DNA of 64,000 bases from DAOTXS01 sp034433515 (GCA_034433515.1 DAOUAL010000102.1:1-64000), one strand, 5' to 3'; counted from the first letter of the stretch, positions 27,197-37,319 are shown. Made by a program: numbers and translations. The notes: generated by a model not told the origin, from the letters alone.

Positions 27197-29668
27197 ATGC
27201 TAGATGTTCTGATCTGGTGGCTGTTACTTGAATTGATTGGCATTGCCGTTCTGCCACTTGCCTTTCGATTTTTCCAGCAATGGCCGGATCGCGGTTACGC
27301 CTTCCTCAAACCGTTGGGTTTGTTCTTGATCGCGTACCCATTTTGGCTATTGACGACGTTTGGCTTTTTGACCAACACGCGCGGCAACATTGCGTTCGTG
27401 GCGATTGTGGTGGCAGCGGTGAACTGGGGATTCGCAGGACGAACGACGGAGGAGGAATCACCCAATCGCCTAATCACCCAATCGGCAATCGAAAATCCCA
27501 TCACGCTTCACGCCTGGCTTCGCCGAAACACATCGCTCATCCTTACCACCGAACTTGTTTTCACACTTGCTTTCCTCGCATGGGTGATCGTACGCGCGTA
27601 TATGCCGGAAATCACCGCGACCGAAAAGCCAATGGAGTTTGCCTTTCTCAACGGCGTTCTGCAAAGCGAACGCTTTCCACCGATTGATCCCTGGCTTGCC
27701 GGCTATGGCATCAGTTATTATTACTTTGGTTACCTCATCGTCGGAATGCTCACGATGTTGAGTGGCATTCCCGCAAGCATCACATTCAACCTAGCGATTG
27801 CGACCTTGTTTGCATTGGGCGCGACCGGTGCGTTTGGACTCGCTTACAATTTGATTCGCCTTTCGCCCTTTGCCTCTCGCCGAGGTCAAGCGTTCTTTTA
27901 TGCGATCTTTGCACCGATTTTTCTTGTCATCATCGGCAACTTGGAAGGATTCTTTGAAGCGTTACACGCGCGCGGTATCGGCTCCGCAGAATTTTGGCAA
28001 TGGCTCGATGTGAAAGGGCTCGTCGAAGCGCCGATCACCCACTCGTGGGTTCCCAACGATATGTGGTGGTGGTGGCGCGCCTCGCGCGTGATTCACGATG
28101 TGGTTGCCGGCAACACCCTCGAAGTCATTGACGAATTTCCACAATTTAGTTTTCTGCTCGGCGATCTGCATCCGCACGTGCTTGCGTTGCCGTTTGTCCT
28201 GCTCGCCTTGGCGGTGGCGTTGAACCTTCTCAAGTTAAACATTCCAAGTCAAAAGTTCAAAAGCATTCAGATAGCGGGCTTTGAATTTCAACTTTTGCCT
28301 TTTGACTTTTTGCTTTTCCCTTTGATTCTTGGCGGTCTGTTCTTCCTCAACTCGTGGGACATTTTGCCGTATGGCTTTATCTTTCTCGCCGCGTTTGCCA
28401 TCGCTCGTTATCGCACCGAGAATACGTGGAATGCCAAAGCAACGCGTGATCTGATCGCCTTTGCCGTGCTGCTGGGTATTCTGAGCGTCATAATGTACCT
28501 CCCCTTTTTCATCGGCTTTCAATCCCAAGCCGGTGGATTACTACCGGTATTGTTTGTCAAAACGCGCTTGCATCAATATCTATTGATGTTCGGCATTTTC
28601 GTTTTCATTCTCGGCGCGTTCGTGCTTATCCTCGCCCGCGAACACCAACTCGGCTGGCGTGAATGGTTGGCGCACGCTTTACCATATCTCACCGCCGCAA
28701 TTTTGTTTCCAATCATCGTCGCTCTACTAGCGCTCGTCGTCCTTGCGCTCACCCCGGCATTGCAAGATCAAGCGCGTGCGGTGATTCCCGGCGCATCGGA
28801 GAATTTGTACCTTATTGTCTTTGGTGCCTTTTTCCAACCCTGGTTCGCCGATCCGTGGCTCTTTATAATGCTTGCTCTCTTTCTCGCCATCCTCGTCATC
28901 CTAGTTCGCGCTCGCCTCAACGATCCCAGCACGACCTTTGCCTTGCTCCTTGCCTTGACCGGTTTTCTGCTCACCTTCGGCGTCGAGTTTGTTTATCTGC
29001 GCGATCAATTTGGCACGCGAATGAACACGGTGTTCAAATTCTATTTTCAAGCGTGGACGCTCTTTTCGATTGCGGCGGCATACGCCGTCTTTTATCTGGC
29101 ACGCACGCTCAGCGGCATTATGCGCGGAATGTGGTTTGCGGGATTCGCCTTGTTGCTGGGCGCAAGTTTGATTTATCCCACGCTCGCGATTCCCAATCGT
29201 GCCGAAGGATTTGCCAAAACGCCCACCTTGGATGGCATCGCGTGGATTCGCGATTTGAATCCCGGCGATCATGCCGCCATCGAATGGCTGAATGCAAACG
29301 CACCGCGCGGTGCAACGATTGTGGAAGCGGTGGGCGGCGAGTATTCGTACGGCAATCGGATTTCGATGGCGACCGGTTTGCCTACCGTGCTCGGCTGGGT
29401 GGGGCACGAATTGCAATGGCGCGGCAACAGCAAGTTGTTTCAAAATGCCGAAGCCGGCATTGACCGTGCCGCCGATGTGCAACGCCTCTATCAAACACTC
29501 GATGCGCAAGAACTTTTGACGTACCTCAATAAATATGATATAAAATTTGTCATTATAGGTCAGACCGAAAAAAGTCAGTACGGTTTGGGCAAATCGCAGA
29601 TTGACAAATTTGGCAAAGTGATGCGTCTGGTGTTCGAAACCGGCGACACGAAAATTTTTGCACGTTAA
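27197..29668 (+). CDS. YYY/DUF2298 family membrane protein
   Basis: An 823-residue polytopic protein corresponding to the C-terminal half of the fusion at 20123. Diagnostic motifs are LAGYGISYYYFGYL near residue 172, LLGDLHPHVLALPF near 321 and DQFGTRMNTVFKFYFQAWTLF near 610, followed by a soluble tail with GWVGHELQWRGNS and DIKFVIIGQTEKSQYG. The Asp-Leu-His-x-His motif is shared by both paralogues and would suit a metal or catalytic site on the outer face. It starts 6 bp after the beta-helix gene. Substrate unknown. Confidence 0.85.
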   Translation: MLDVLIWWLLLELIGIAVLPLAFRFFQQWPDRGYAFLKPLGLFLIAYPFWLLTTFGFLTNTRGNIAFVAIVVAAVNWGFAGRTTEEESPNRLITQSAIENPITLHAWLRRNTSLILTTELVFTLAFLAWVIVRAYMPEITATEKPMEFAFLNGVLQSERFPPIDPWLAGYGISYYYFGYLIVGMLTMLSGIPASITFNLAIATLFALGATGAFGLAYNLIRLSPFASRRGQAFFYAIFAPIFLVIIGNLEGFFEALHARGIGSAEFWQWLDVKGLVEAPITHSWVPNDMWWWWRASRVIHDVVAGNTLEVIDEFPQFSFLLGDLHPHVLALPFVLLALAVALNLLKLNIPSQKFKSIQIAGFEFQLLPFDFLLFPLILGGLFFLNSWDILPYGFIFLAAFAIARYRTENTWNAKATRDLIAFAVLLGILSVIMYLPFFIGFQSQAGGLLPVLFVKTRLHQYLLMFGIFVFILGAFVLILAREHQLGWREWLAHALPYLTAAILFPIIVALLALVVLALTPALQDQARAVIPGASENLYLIVFGAFFQPWFADPWLFIMLALFLAILVILVRARLNDPSTTFALLLALTGFLLTFGVEFVYLRDQFGTRMNTVFKFYFQAWTLFSIAAAYAVFYLARTLSGIMRGMWFAGFALLLGASLIYPTLAIPNRAEGFAKTPTLDGIAWIRDLNPGDHAAIEWLNANAPRGATIVEAVGGEYSYGNRISMATGLPTVLGWVGHELQWRGNSKLFQNAEAGIDRAADVQRLYQTLDAQELLTYLNKYDIKFVIIGQTEKSQYGLGKSQIDKFGKVMRLVFETGDTKIFAR

Positions 29669-29682
29669 CGAGAACTGCCCCA

Positions 29683-31458
29683 ATGTCTCTTTCTACACCC
29701 GATCAACCGGAAAATCTTGGACACCCAACGCCTGATCTATCGTGGCTGACGATTGAAACGGTATTGTACGCCGCGCTCGCGTTCATCGCGTTCTGGATTC
29801 GTTTTTTGACGTTGGACGGCGTGCCGCTCAACACCGAAGAAGCACGTCAAGCCATTGCCGCCCTGAATTTTGTTCGCGGTATCCCCCCTTCGTTCACCGG
29901 GAGTCCGTTGCTCTTCACAGGGCAAGCCATTCTATTCGCACTCTTTGGCGCAACCGATCTTGCCGCGCGGTTGCTCCCTGCCTTGTTCGGTAGTATCTTG
30001 ATCTTGCTGCCCGCCCTGTTTCGCCGCGAGTTGGGGCGCGGGAGCGCCTTGATCGCCAGCGCGCTCTTGGTGTTCTCGCCTTCACTCGTTTTCTTTTCAC
30101 GCTATGCGGACGGCGCGATGATCGCGGTAACGTGCGCGCTGGCGGCGCTCGGCTTTAGCTGGCGATACTTGATCGAACACCAGCCGCGCTCTTTGAATCT
30201 CGCCGCGATTTTGGCGGCACTCACTCTGCTCGCCGCCCGCGAAGCGTGGACCGTCATCGCCGCACTGGTGGTGTTCGCCATCGTGATGCGCGAGCGGTTG
30301 AACGTTTTGAGCAATGATGCAACACGCCACGATGTTCGATTCGCCGCGCTGTTGTTCGTCAGTGTTTTCGTTGGCATCGGCACAACATTTTTAATGCACC
30401 GCGAAGGATTGGGCGCGGCGTTCGATTTGTTGGGCGCATGGCTCGGCGGCTTGCAACCCAGCCTTGCCATCACCAACCCGCTCTCGCTGCTCTTGATTTA
30501 CGATCCCCTGATTCTGCTTATGGGTTTGGCGGCAATCATTCGATTTGCCTTTATCCCCTTGACAGATGAAACAGCCATACCACTCGCCGCGCTCGCCTTG
30601 TGGAGCGGCATCGCGTTTGTGTTGTATTCGATTGGCGCGGACAAAACCCCAGCGCGTGTCGTGGCACTCGTCGTGCCATTGGCATTGATGGCAGGTTGGT
30701 ATCTGGGTCTGTGGATCGAACGCGCCGCTCAAGCCACCGAGCGCGAAACCTTTCTTTCGCAAGAGTTGCCCCTTGGATTCATCGCGCTCATTATTGCCGG
30801 CTTTGTTTTTATCATCCTCGCCGAACTGGCAACGCGCGGAAGCGTGAACGCCGCCGACGTGCTGGCAACCGCTGCCGGGGTTCGCAACGCAAGTGGGTTT
30901 TTGGTTGTCTTGTTGATCGTGCTTGCCTTCTCGACTGTCTCTTTTCTCATCATCATGAGCGTGGGCTTGCCGCGCGCGCTCGATGTGGGGTTGGCAATTC
31001 TGCTCACGCTCTTGGCGGTCTGGACCTTGCGCCAAATGACGATGCTCAATTTTCCGGCGGGCGGCGCGTTGAACGAACAAGAATATTTGGTTACGCGCGT
31101 CGCCTCCGCGAACGTGCGCGATTTCGTGTTCGAGGTCAAGGATATTTCGCGTTGGCGCGCCAATGATTCGCATACGCTCAATATCGTTGCGGACGAATCC
31201 TTGGGTGCAATGATCGCGTGGTATCTGCGCGATTTTCGCAACCTCCGTTTTTCCGCGCGTCCTACCATCGCCCCCGATACCCAAGCCCTCCTCTTACCCA
31301 TCACCGCGCCGCCACCCGCCTCGAATTGGAAGAGTCAAACCTATCAACTAGAAATCGCGCGCGGGGCTGGTGATTATGGTGCCTTGCATCGTTTGATTTT
31401 CCGCGATCTGGGTGAGCGTCAAAGTACCAATGTTGTCTTTTGGATTCCCAGCGAATAA
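29683..31458 (+). CDS. GT39-like polytopic membrane protein (Agl23-related)
   Basis: A 591-residue protein with about twelve hydrophobic helices. The first loop reads GVPLNTEEARQAIAALNFVRG and is followed by GQAILFALFGATDLAARLLPALFG and VFSPSLVFFSRY. These match the arrangement of the neighbouring TIGR03663-type protein at 31493, but the usual H-D-E of the first loop is N-T-E-E here. The last ~150 residues form an extracytoplasmic domain (EYLVTRVASANVRDFVFEV, GAMIAWYLRDFRNLRF). It is probably a paralogous glycosyltransferase or accessory subunit. Confidence 0.75.
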   Translation: MSLSTPDQPENLGHPTPDLSWLTIETVLYAALAFIAFWIRFLTLDGVPLNTEEARQAIAALNFVRGIPPSFTGSPLLFTGQAILFALFGATDLAARLLPALFGSILILLPALFRRELGRGSALIASALLVFSPSLVFFSRYADGAMIAVTCALAALGFSWRYLIEHQPRSLNLAAILAALTLLAAREAWTVIAALVVFAIVMRERLNVLSNDATRHDVRFAALLFVSVFVGIGTTFLMHREGLGAAFDLLGAWLGGLQPSLAITNPLSLLLIYDPLILLMGLAAIIRFAFIPLTDETAIPLAALALWSGIAFVLYSIGADKTPARVVALVVPLALMAGWYLGLWIERAAQATERETFLSQELPLGFIALIIAGFVFIILAELATRGSVNAADVLATAAGVRNASGFLVVLLIVLAFSTVSFLIIMSVGLPRALDVGLAILLTLLAVWTLRQMTMLNFPAGGALNEQEYLVTRVASANVRDFVFEVKDISRWRANDSHTLNIVADESLGAMIAWYLRDFRNLRFSARPTIAPDTQALLLPITAPPPASNWKSQTYQLEIARGAGDYGALHRLIFRDLGERQSTNVVFWIPSE

Positions 31459-31492
31459 AACGCAAACTGTTTTACGCTTTAGGTGAATTTCA

Positions 31493-34400
31493 ATGGAACT
31501 ATCAGAGAAAAAACACTGGCTTGATCAACCCTTGCACCTCCACCTCAACCTGGAACGTGTCTTGCTCATCGCCATCATCGCGCTTGCCATCCTGACGCGC
31601 TTGTGGGATTTGGACTATCGCGCGTGGAATCACGATGAAGCCATTCATACCGATTGGTCGTGGAACCTGTACACGGGACGCGGCTATCAACACAATCCGA
31701 TTTATCACGGCCCCTTGCTCTATCACGTTACTGCGCTCTCGTTTCTTTTATTTGGCGATAATGACACCACCGCGCGCCTACCCAACGCGCTCTTTGGCAT
31801 TGTCATCGTGGCCCTGCCCTACTTTTTCCGCAAATGGCTGGGGCGCACAGGATGGATTGCGACCGCCTTGCTGCTTCTCATCTCGCCCTCCTTGCTGTAC
31901 TATTCGCGTTTCAATCGCCACGATGTGTACGTAGAACTCTGTGTGGTGTTGATGGTGCTTGCCATCTGGAAATATTTCGACGAACGCCACGATGCCTGGC
32001 TCATTGCTTCCGCTGCTCTCCTCGCGTTTTCTTATACCGCTATGGAGACCACCTTTATCTTTGTAGCCATCTTCGCGGTCTTTCTCTGCGCGCATTTCAC
32101 CTTTGAAGATTTGCGCGCGCGGGTCCGGTGGAATGATTTCGCGCGCGCACTTTTTGCTTCGATCCTAGGCATTCCCTTCTTTGGTATCTTTGTGGTCTCT
32201 CACGCCTTGCGTTCCCTCCTTGGCAAGCAATCGGACGAGGAGCACCACGCCATCCCCAGTTTCAATCTGGCGATGATCTTCGGCACGTTCTCGTTGCCGT
32301 TACTGACTCCCACCTTGTTTTACGTCTTGAACATTATTTGGAAATCCGCTTTCCAAACCGATTTCTTTCCCATCACCGCCTTCACCGATGTCAACGTCCT
32401 GACCCAGATCGCGCAAACCCAAGGCGATGTGATTTTCCGCGTCATCGGCTTGACCGGTTTGATGATCTTTCTAGCGACGCTGATGGGGGTGCAGTGGAAT
32501 GCACGTGTCTGGACGGTGAGCGCGCTCCTCTTTTGGCCCATCTTTGTCGTCCAATTCACCACGATCTTTACGAACGGCGGCGGATTTTTCACCGGCTTGC
32601 TTGGCTCACTCGGTTACTGGCTTTCGCAGCAAGAAGTCGCGCGCGGCGGCCAACCGTCCTACTATTATCTACTCGTCTTGTTGCCGATGTACGAAGTTGT
32701 TGCCTACGTCGTCGGTGTCGTGGCAATCGGGTGGTATTGGATGAAGCATCGCCCCGCGCGCTTGATGATCTTGCTGGGGTGGATGCTATGGATCATCCTC
32801 TACTATGTTGGCGTGCGTCCCGCGCTCAACGAAATGTTCGCCAACGCGCCTTCGCCATCCGCGTTGCCGGACAATCTGACCATCGCCTTCATTGCGATCT
32901 TACTTCCGCTTACTTTCTTCACTACCTACAATTCCGAAGATTCAACAAGTGTCTTTCCTACCTTTCTCTTCACGTGGACGATTGGCGTAATGATCATCTT
33001 TTCGTGGGCGGGCGAAAAGATGCCATGGCTCACCATGCACTTGGCAATCCCGCTCGCTTTTCTTGCCGGCTGGGCACTGAATCAATTACTCGATGCCGAT
33101 TGGCGCGATTTATTCGCGCGCGGTGCCTTGTGGGTCGCCTTGCTCGTTCCGCTCGCGCTCGTTATGATCGCCATGCTCTTGTTTGGTGCACAACCCTTCC
33201 AAGGTGTCTCGCTCGAACAGCAAAGCGCAACCATTGGCTTTATCGTTACCCTCCTGCTTTTGTTTGGCATTGTCCTGCCGACCCTTTACTATGTGGGCAA
33301 ACGTTTTAGCACACACGAACTCACCCGCATCCTCGCCGTCGCGTTCGTCGGGGTGTTGACGGCACTGACGATTCGTTTTGCGTGGATGGCGGCGTATCTC
33401 AACCCGGATAATGCCGTCGAGACGATGATTTACGCGCAAGGATCGCACGATGACGTGATTGCGATGCGCGAGATCGAAGACTTGGCGCGGCGATTGTGTG
33501 GCCAAGTGATGCCGGGCAAATTGCAAAACATTCCTTGCGAAGATGGCAAAATCAAAGTCGCGTACGACGACGATTCGTCCTGGCCCTTTGTGTGGTATTT
33601 ACGCAACTATCGCAATGCGCAATACTATGGCGCCTCGCCCGGTGCCCCGTTCGATGCGGTGGTTGTGCTCGTCGGTTCGAAAAACGAAGAGGCAGTCAAA
33701 CCGTTCTTGGGCAACAAGTATCTCAAACGAACTTACAAACTCATTTGGTGGCCCCTCGAAGGATACAAAGACCTTTCGCTCGCGCGCGTGCTCGATTATC
33801 TGCGCGATCCGCAAATGCGCGCTGATTTGTTTACCGCGTGGTTCTATCACCAATACAAAGAACAAGCCAGCCAATGGCCCTATGTCCATACCTTTACCTT
33901 CAACGTCCGCAAAGATGTGGCGGCGATGTTGTGGAATTATGCTGGTGCGGTTCCCACTCAACCCACCGTGGATGACGAGTACGAAAAGAAATTTGTCAAA
34001 CTCACCGCCATCCGTTCGATTGGTACGCCCGGTTCCGGCAACGGTCAATTCCTAGGACCCAAAAACATCGCGCTCGACGCGGAAGGCAATCTCTACGTCG
34101 CCGATTCGGATAATGGGCGCATTCAAAAATTCGATCCGACCGGCAAATTTGTGTTTGCCTTTGGAACCAAAAGTCCGCCCAACACCATCGGTCCTGCCGG
34201 CACCTTTGCCGAACCATGGGGCATCGCCGTGGATCAAGCCGGCAACATTTACGTCGCCGATACGTGGAACCATCGCATCCAAAAATTCGATGCGACCGGC
34301 AAATTCCTGACGATGTGGGGCACCAACGCCGATACGCGCGGCATCGCCAACATCAATCCCGATCAATTCTATGGTCCGCGCGCCATTGTGATTGATGCGC

Positions 34401-34885
34401 AAGGGAATCTGCTCGTCAGCGATACCGGCAACAAACGCATTTTGAAATTCGATCCCAATGGTGTGCCGCTTGCCCAATATGGCGGCGCGGGAGGAAACCC
34501 GGGACAATTTCTGGAGCAAGTGGGTATCGCCATGGACGCGCAGGGCACCCTCTATGTGGCTGACACGTGGAACTTGCGCGTACAAAAATTCGATTCCAAT
34601 TTCAACTTTATCACGCAATGGCCCATCCAAGGATGGGATAGTCAATCCGTGGTGAACAAGCCCTACATCGCGGTTGACCCGGAGGGCAATGTGTTCGTCA
34701 CGGATCCGGAATTGGCACGCATCCTCAAATTCACCAACGACGGCAAACTGCTGGCAGTGTTTGGTACGCGCGGGGTTGATCTGGCATCGTTCAACTTGCC
34801 GATTGGACTTGCCTTTGATGCGCAAGGCAATCTTTACGTTGCCGATTCCGGGAACAATCGCATTCTCGTTTTTGCAAAACCCTAA
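31493..34885 (+). CDS. Agl23-like (TIGR03663) membrane protein fused to a six-repeat NHL propeller
   Basis: A 1130-residue protein. Residues about 20-650 are a GT39-type membrane domain with YRAWNHDEAIHTDWSWNLYTG, HGPLLYHVTALSFLLFGDND and SPSLLYYSRFNRHD, matching flippase activity-associated protein Agl23. Residues about 650-835 are a soluble domain with SWPFVWYLRNYRNAQYYG. From about 840 there are six NHL repeats, each with a D-xx-GNLYVAD-type core (for example ALDAEGNLYVADSDNGRIQKF and AFDAQGNLYVADSGNNRILVF), enough for one closed six-bladed propeller outside the cell. Propeller fusion suggests that the enzyme binds its acceptor or the wall. It is the last large gene of the cluster. Confidence 0.88.
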   Translation: MELSEKKHWLDQPLHLHLNLERVLLIAIIALAILTRLWDLDYRAWNHDEAIHTDWSWNLYTGRGYQHNPIYHGPLLYHVTALSFLLFGDNDTTARLPNALFGIVIVALPYFFRKWLGRTGWIATALLLLISPSLLYYSRFNRHDVYVELCVVLMVLAIWKYFDERHDAWLIASAALLAFSYTAMETTFIFVAIFAVFLCAHFTFEDLRARVRWNDFARALFASILGIPFFGIFVVSHALRSLLGKQSDEEHHAIPSFNLAMIFGTFSLPLLTPTLFYVLNIIWKSAFQTDFFPITAFTDVNVLTQIAQTQGDVIFRVIGLTGLMIFLATLMGVQWNARVWTVSALLFWPIFVVQFTTIFTNGGGFFTGLLGSLGYWLSQQEVARGGQPSYYYLLVLLPMYEVVAYVVGVVAIGWYWMKHRPARLMILLGWMLWIILYYVGVRPALNEMFANAPSPSALPDNLTIAFIAILLPLTFFTTYNSEDSTSVFPTFLFTWTIGVMIIFSWAGEKMPWLTMHLAIPLAFLAGWALNQLLDADWRDLFARGALWVALLVPLALVMIAMLLFGAQPFQGVSLEQQSATIGFIVTLLLLFGIVLPTLYYVGKRFSTHELTRILAVAFVGVLTALTIRFAWMAAYLNPDNAVETMIYAQGSHDDVIAMREIEDLARRLCGQVMPGKLQNIPCEDGKIKVAYDDDSSWPFVWYLRNYRNAQYYGASPGAPFDAVVVLVGSKNEEAVKPFLGNKYLKRTYKLIWWPLEGYKDLSLARVLDYLRDPQMRADLFTAWFYHQYKEQASQWPYVHTFTFNVRKDVAAMLWNYAGAVPTQPTVDDEYEKKFVKLTAIRSIGTPGSGNGQFLGPKNIALDAEGNLYVADSDNGRIQKFDPTGKFVFAFGTKSPPNTIGPAGTFAEPWGIAVDQAGNIYVADTWNHRIQKFDATGKFLTMWGTNADTRGIANINPDQFYGPRAIVIDAQGNLLVSDTGNKRILKFDPNGVPLAQYGGAGGNPGQFLEQVGIAMDAQGTLYVADTWNLRVQKFDSNFNFITQWPIQGWDSQSVVNKPYIAVDPEGNVFVTDPELARILKFTNDGKLLAVFGTRGVDLASFNLPIGLAFDAQGNLYVADSGNNRILVFAKP

Positions 34886-35034
34886 CTCGGACGAGCCGAA
34901 ACAACACCACAATTGATCCACGAAGGACACGAAGGGACACGAAGATTTCTCTGTTCTTCCTTCGTGACCTTGGTGCCCTTCGTGGCTGAAAAAATCTTGG
35001 CTTTTGGTGCAACGATTTCATTGGATAGGTACTA
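34882..35034. repeat. Dispersed intergenic repeat, family 2, copy 2
   Basis: Second copy of the element at 410-548, in the same orientation and lying between the NHL protein and the UPF0104 gene. It contains an extra GGGACACGAAG-type duplication inside the hairpin arm. Both copies end in GGATAGGTACTA or GATAGGTACTA. Confidence 0.8.
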
Positions 35035-35046
35035 ATCTGCAATCTC

Positions 35047-36057
35047 ATGAATCTTCGTCAACTAGGTACGTTCATTCTCAGTCTCATCATCACCGCGATT
35101 TTTCTGTATCTCGCGTTGAGCCGGGTGGATTTTGATAAACTGGGACACGCGCTTGCCGCTGCTGATTATCGGTTGGTGATGCTGGCGGTCGGATTCACCT
35201 TTTGCAATTACATCTTCCGCACCGCGCGCTGGCAACGTTTTCTTGCGCCCACAAAAATCATTGCCATCCCACGTTTGTTCCCGGTGTTAGTAGTTGGCTT
35301 TACGTTGAACAATTTGCTCCCGGGACGCCCCGGCGAATTTGCGCGACCATACTGGCTGGGCGTGCGCGAAGGCATTTCCAAAACACTCGGCTTTGCCACG
35401 ATTATCCTTGAGCGCGTCGCCGATGGACTTGCCCTGATCGCTTTCTTGTTGCTTGCCTTGCTCGCCTTTTCACCGTTGCACCTCGATCTCCCACCCATTG
35501 CCGAAACGATTGCGTTGCTCTCCTCCCTCTTGTTCGGCGTCGCGCTGGCTGGCTTGCTCTTTTTGCTGTTGCGCGAATCGCTCGCGCTAAAAATTTTTCA
35601 GATGGTAACTCGATTTCTTCCGCAAAAAATCGCCGCGCGCTTGGAACGGATGCTCGGATCGTTCATTATTGGTTTGCACGCGCTCAAATCCACCCGCGAT
35701 AGTCTGGCTAGCGTTTTCTTTTCGCTGTGCGTCTGGGCATTTGAATCCGTGTCGTACTTTTTCATGCTCAGCGCGTTTGGCATCCTCCCCGATCTGCCCA
35801 CGCGCGCCGTGGTCGCCGTCGTAACGATGGTGTTGGCAAATCTCGGCGTGATGATTCCGGCGGCACCGGGCGGCGTGGGTCCCTTTGAAGCCGCCGTGAT
35901 TTTTTCGCTTGCCTCGTTCGGCGTGAACGAAACACTCGCCGCGAGTATGGCGCTCACCTCGCACGCTGCGCAATATTTGCTCATCACCGTGATGGGCTTG
36001 ATCTTTTTTTGGCGCGAAGGCATCACCGTCGTGCGACCCAGCGAACACGACGAATGA
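35047..36057 (+). CDS. Lysylphosphatidylglycerol synthase TM region/UPF0104 family membrane protein
   Basis: A 336-residue paralogue of the protein at 14071, with FRTARWQRFLAPTK, NNLLPGRPGEFARPYWLG, TIILERVADGLALIAFLLL and IPAAPGGVGPFEAAVIFSLA, the last being the conserved C-terminal family motif. About eight transmembrane helices. It closes the surface-glycosylation region and is followed directly by a rho-independent terminator. A lipid or lipid-linked sugar translocation role is inferred from the family. Confidence 0.85.
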   Translation: MNLRQLGTFILSLIITAIFLYLALSRVDFDKLGHALAAADYRLVMLAVGFTFCNYIFRTARWQRFLAPTKIIAIPRLFPVLVVGFTLNNLLPGRPGEFARPYWLGVREGISKTLGFATIILERVADGLALIAFLLLALLAFSPLHLDLPPIAETIALLSSLLFGVALAGLLFLLLRESLALKIFQMVTRFLPQKIAARLERMLGSFIIGLHALKSTRDSLASVFFSLCVWAFESVSYFFMLSAFGILPDLPTRAVVAVVTMVLANLGVMIPAAPGGVGPFEAAVIFSLASFGVNETLAASMALTSHAAQYLLITVMGLIFFWREGITVVRPSEHDE

Positions 36058-36081
36058 CGCGGAGCGGCACTCCGCGTTTTT
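36058..36081 (+). terminator. Rho-independent terminator
   Basis: CGCGGAG-CGGCA-CTCCGCG followed by TTTTT, starting immediately after the UPF0104 stop codon. Confidence 0.85.
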
Positions 36082-36089
36082 AATTCCCC

Positions 36090-36117
36090 TTGAGTTTTTG
36101 AGCGTATCGAATATAAT
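36090..36117 (+). promoter_or_regulatory. Putative promoter of sucC
   Basis: TTGAGT (36090-36095) and TATAAT (36112-36117) with a 16-bp spacer, just after the terminator and 37 bp before the sucC GTG. Confidence 0.6.
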
Positions 36118-36153
36118 GCACTCAACTCATTCTTCCCTGTTACGGAGGCGCAC

Positions 36154-37305
36154 GTGAAACTGCACGAGTATCAATCCAAAACGATTTTTGCAAGATATGG
36201 GATTCCGATTCCCAAAGGCGCCGTTGCCGAGAACGCCGAGCAAGCCCGCCAGATCGCGGCGCAACTGGGTAAAAAAGTGGTCATCAAATCCCAGGTGCTG
36301 GTGGGTGGGCGTGGTAAAGCCGGCGGCATCAAACTCGCCAACACGCCCAACGAAGCCGAAACACTAGCCGATCAAATTCTAGCGATGCAGATCAAGGGTC
36401 TGCCGGTGCGCAAGGTGTTGGTGGACGAAGCGATCAATATCGCCAAGGAGATTTATCTGGGCATCGTCGTGGATCGCGCGGCAAAGTGTGCGACGATGAT
36501 GGGCTCCGCCGCCGGCGGAATGGATATCGAAGAAGTTGCCCGCACGACGCCGGAAAAAATCATTCGCGTGCAGATTGATCCGGCGTATGGCTTGCAAGAT
36601 TATCAAGCCCGCGAACTGGCGTTTCGGATCGGCATAGATAAAACGCTGCTCCGTGATTTCGTGGCGATTGCGCACGGCTTGTATCGCGCGTTCATCGAAA
36701 CCGATGCCTCGCTGGCGGAAATCAATCCACTCGTCATCACGGATGAAAACAAATTGATCGCGGCAGACGGCAAGATCATTTTGGACGATAACGCGCTCTA
36801 TCGTCATCCGGATTTGGAGGAACTGCGCGACATTGACGAGGAATCGTTGGCAGAAAAAGAGGCGCGCAAAGCCGGGTTGTCGTACGTCAAACTGGATGGC
36901 AACATTGGTTGTATGGTGAACGGCGCCGGGCTGGCGATGGCGACGATGGATGTGATCAAGTTTTACGGCGGTGAGCCGGCGAACTTTTTGGATATTGGCG
37001 GCGGCGCCAAAGCAGACAAGGTCAAGGTCGCCTTGGAAATCATTTTATCCGATCCCAACGTCAAGGCGGTCTTGTTCAACATCTTTGGCGGCATCACGCG
37101 CGGTGATGAAGTGGCGCGCGGCATCGTGGAAGGGTTGAAAGGCGTCAAGACGCGTGTGCCGATGGTGGCGCGGATTGTGGGGACGAATGCAGAAGAGGGG
37201 CGCAAGATTCTGGCGGATGCAAATATGATTACGGCGGAGACGTTGGAAGAAGGGGCACAGAAAGCGGTGGCGGCGGCGATGCAGGTGAGCGGAAACGTTT
37301 CATGA
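36154..37305 (+). CDS. sucC: Succinate-CoA ligase (ADP-forming), beta subunit
   Basis: A 383-residue ATP-grasp subunit of the TCA-cycle enzyme that makes ATP from succinyl-CoA together with SucD. The N-terminus KLHEYQSKTIFARYGIPIPKG is the standard SucC opening. KSQVLVGGRGKAGGIKLA is the nucleotide-binding region, AEINPLVIT lies in the ATP-grasp domain, and GNIGCMVNGAGLAMATMD with GGGAKADKV marks the C-terminal CoA-ligase domain. The GTG start follows a GGAGGCGCAC ribosome site. Length is normal. Its partner sucD lies about 8.4 kb downstream on the same strand instead of next to it. Confidence 0.95.
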   Translation: MKLHEYQSKTIFARYGIPIPKGAVAENAEQARQIAAQLGKKVVIKSQVLVGGRGKAGGIKLANTPNEAETLADQILAMQIKGLPVRKVLVDEAINIAKEIYLGIVVDRAAKCATMMGSAAGGMDIEEVARTTPEKIIRVQIDPAYGLQDYQARELAFRIGIDKTLLRDFVAIAHGLYRAFIETDASLAEINPLVITDENKLIAADGKIILDDNALYRHPDLEELRDIDEESLAEKEARKAGLSYVKLDGNIGCMVNGAGLAMATMDVIKFYGGEPANFLDIGGGAKADKVKVALEIILSDPNVKAVLFNIFGGITRGDEVARGIVEGLKGVKTRVPMVARIVGTNAEEGRKILADANMITAETLEEGAQKAVAAAMQVSGNVS

Positions 37306-37319
37306 GGGTCATTCCCAAA

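Noticed and set aside
32338..33309. Plus-strand open frame of 323 codons inside the Agl23-like gene
   Set aside because: Out-of-frame shadow rich in Arg, His and Cys; the Agl23-NHL reading is continuous through it.
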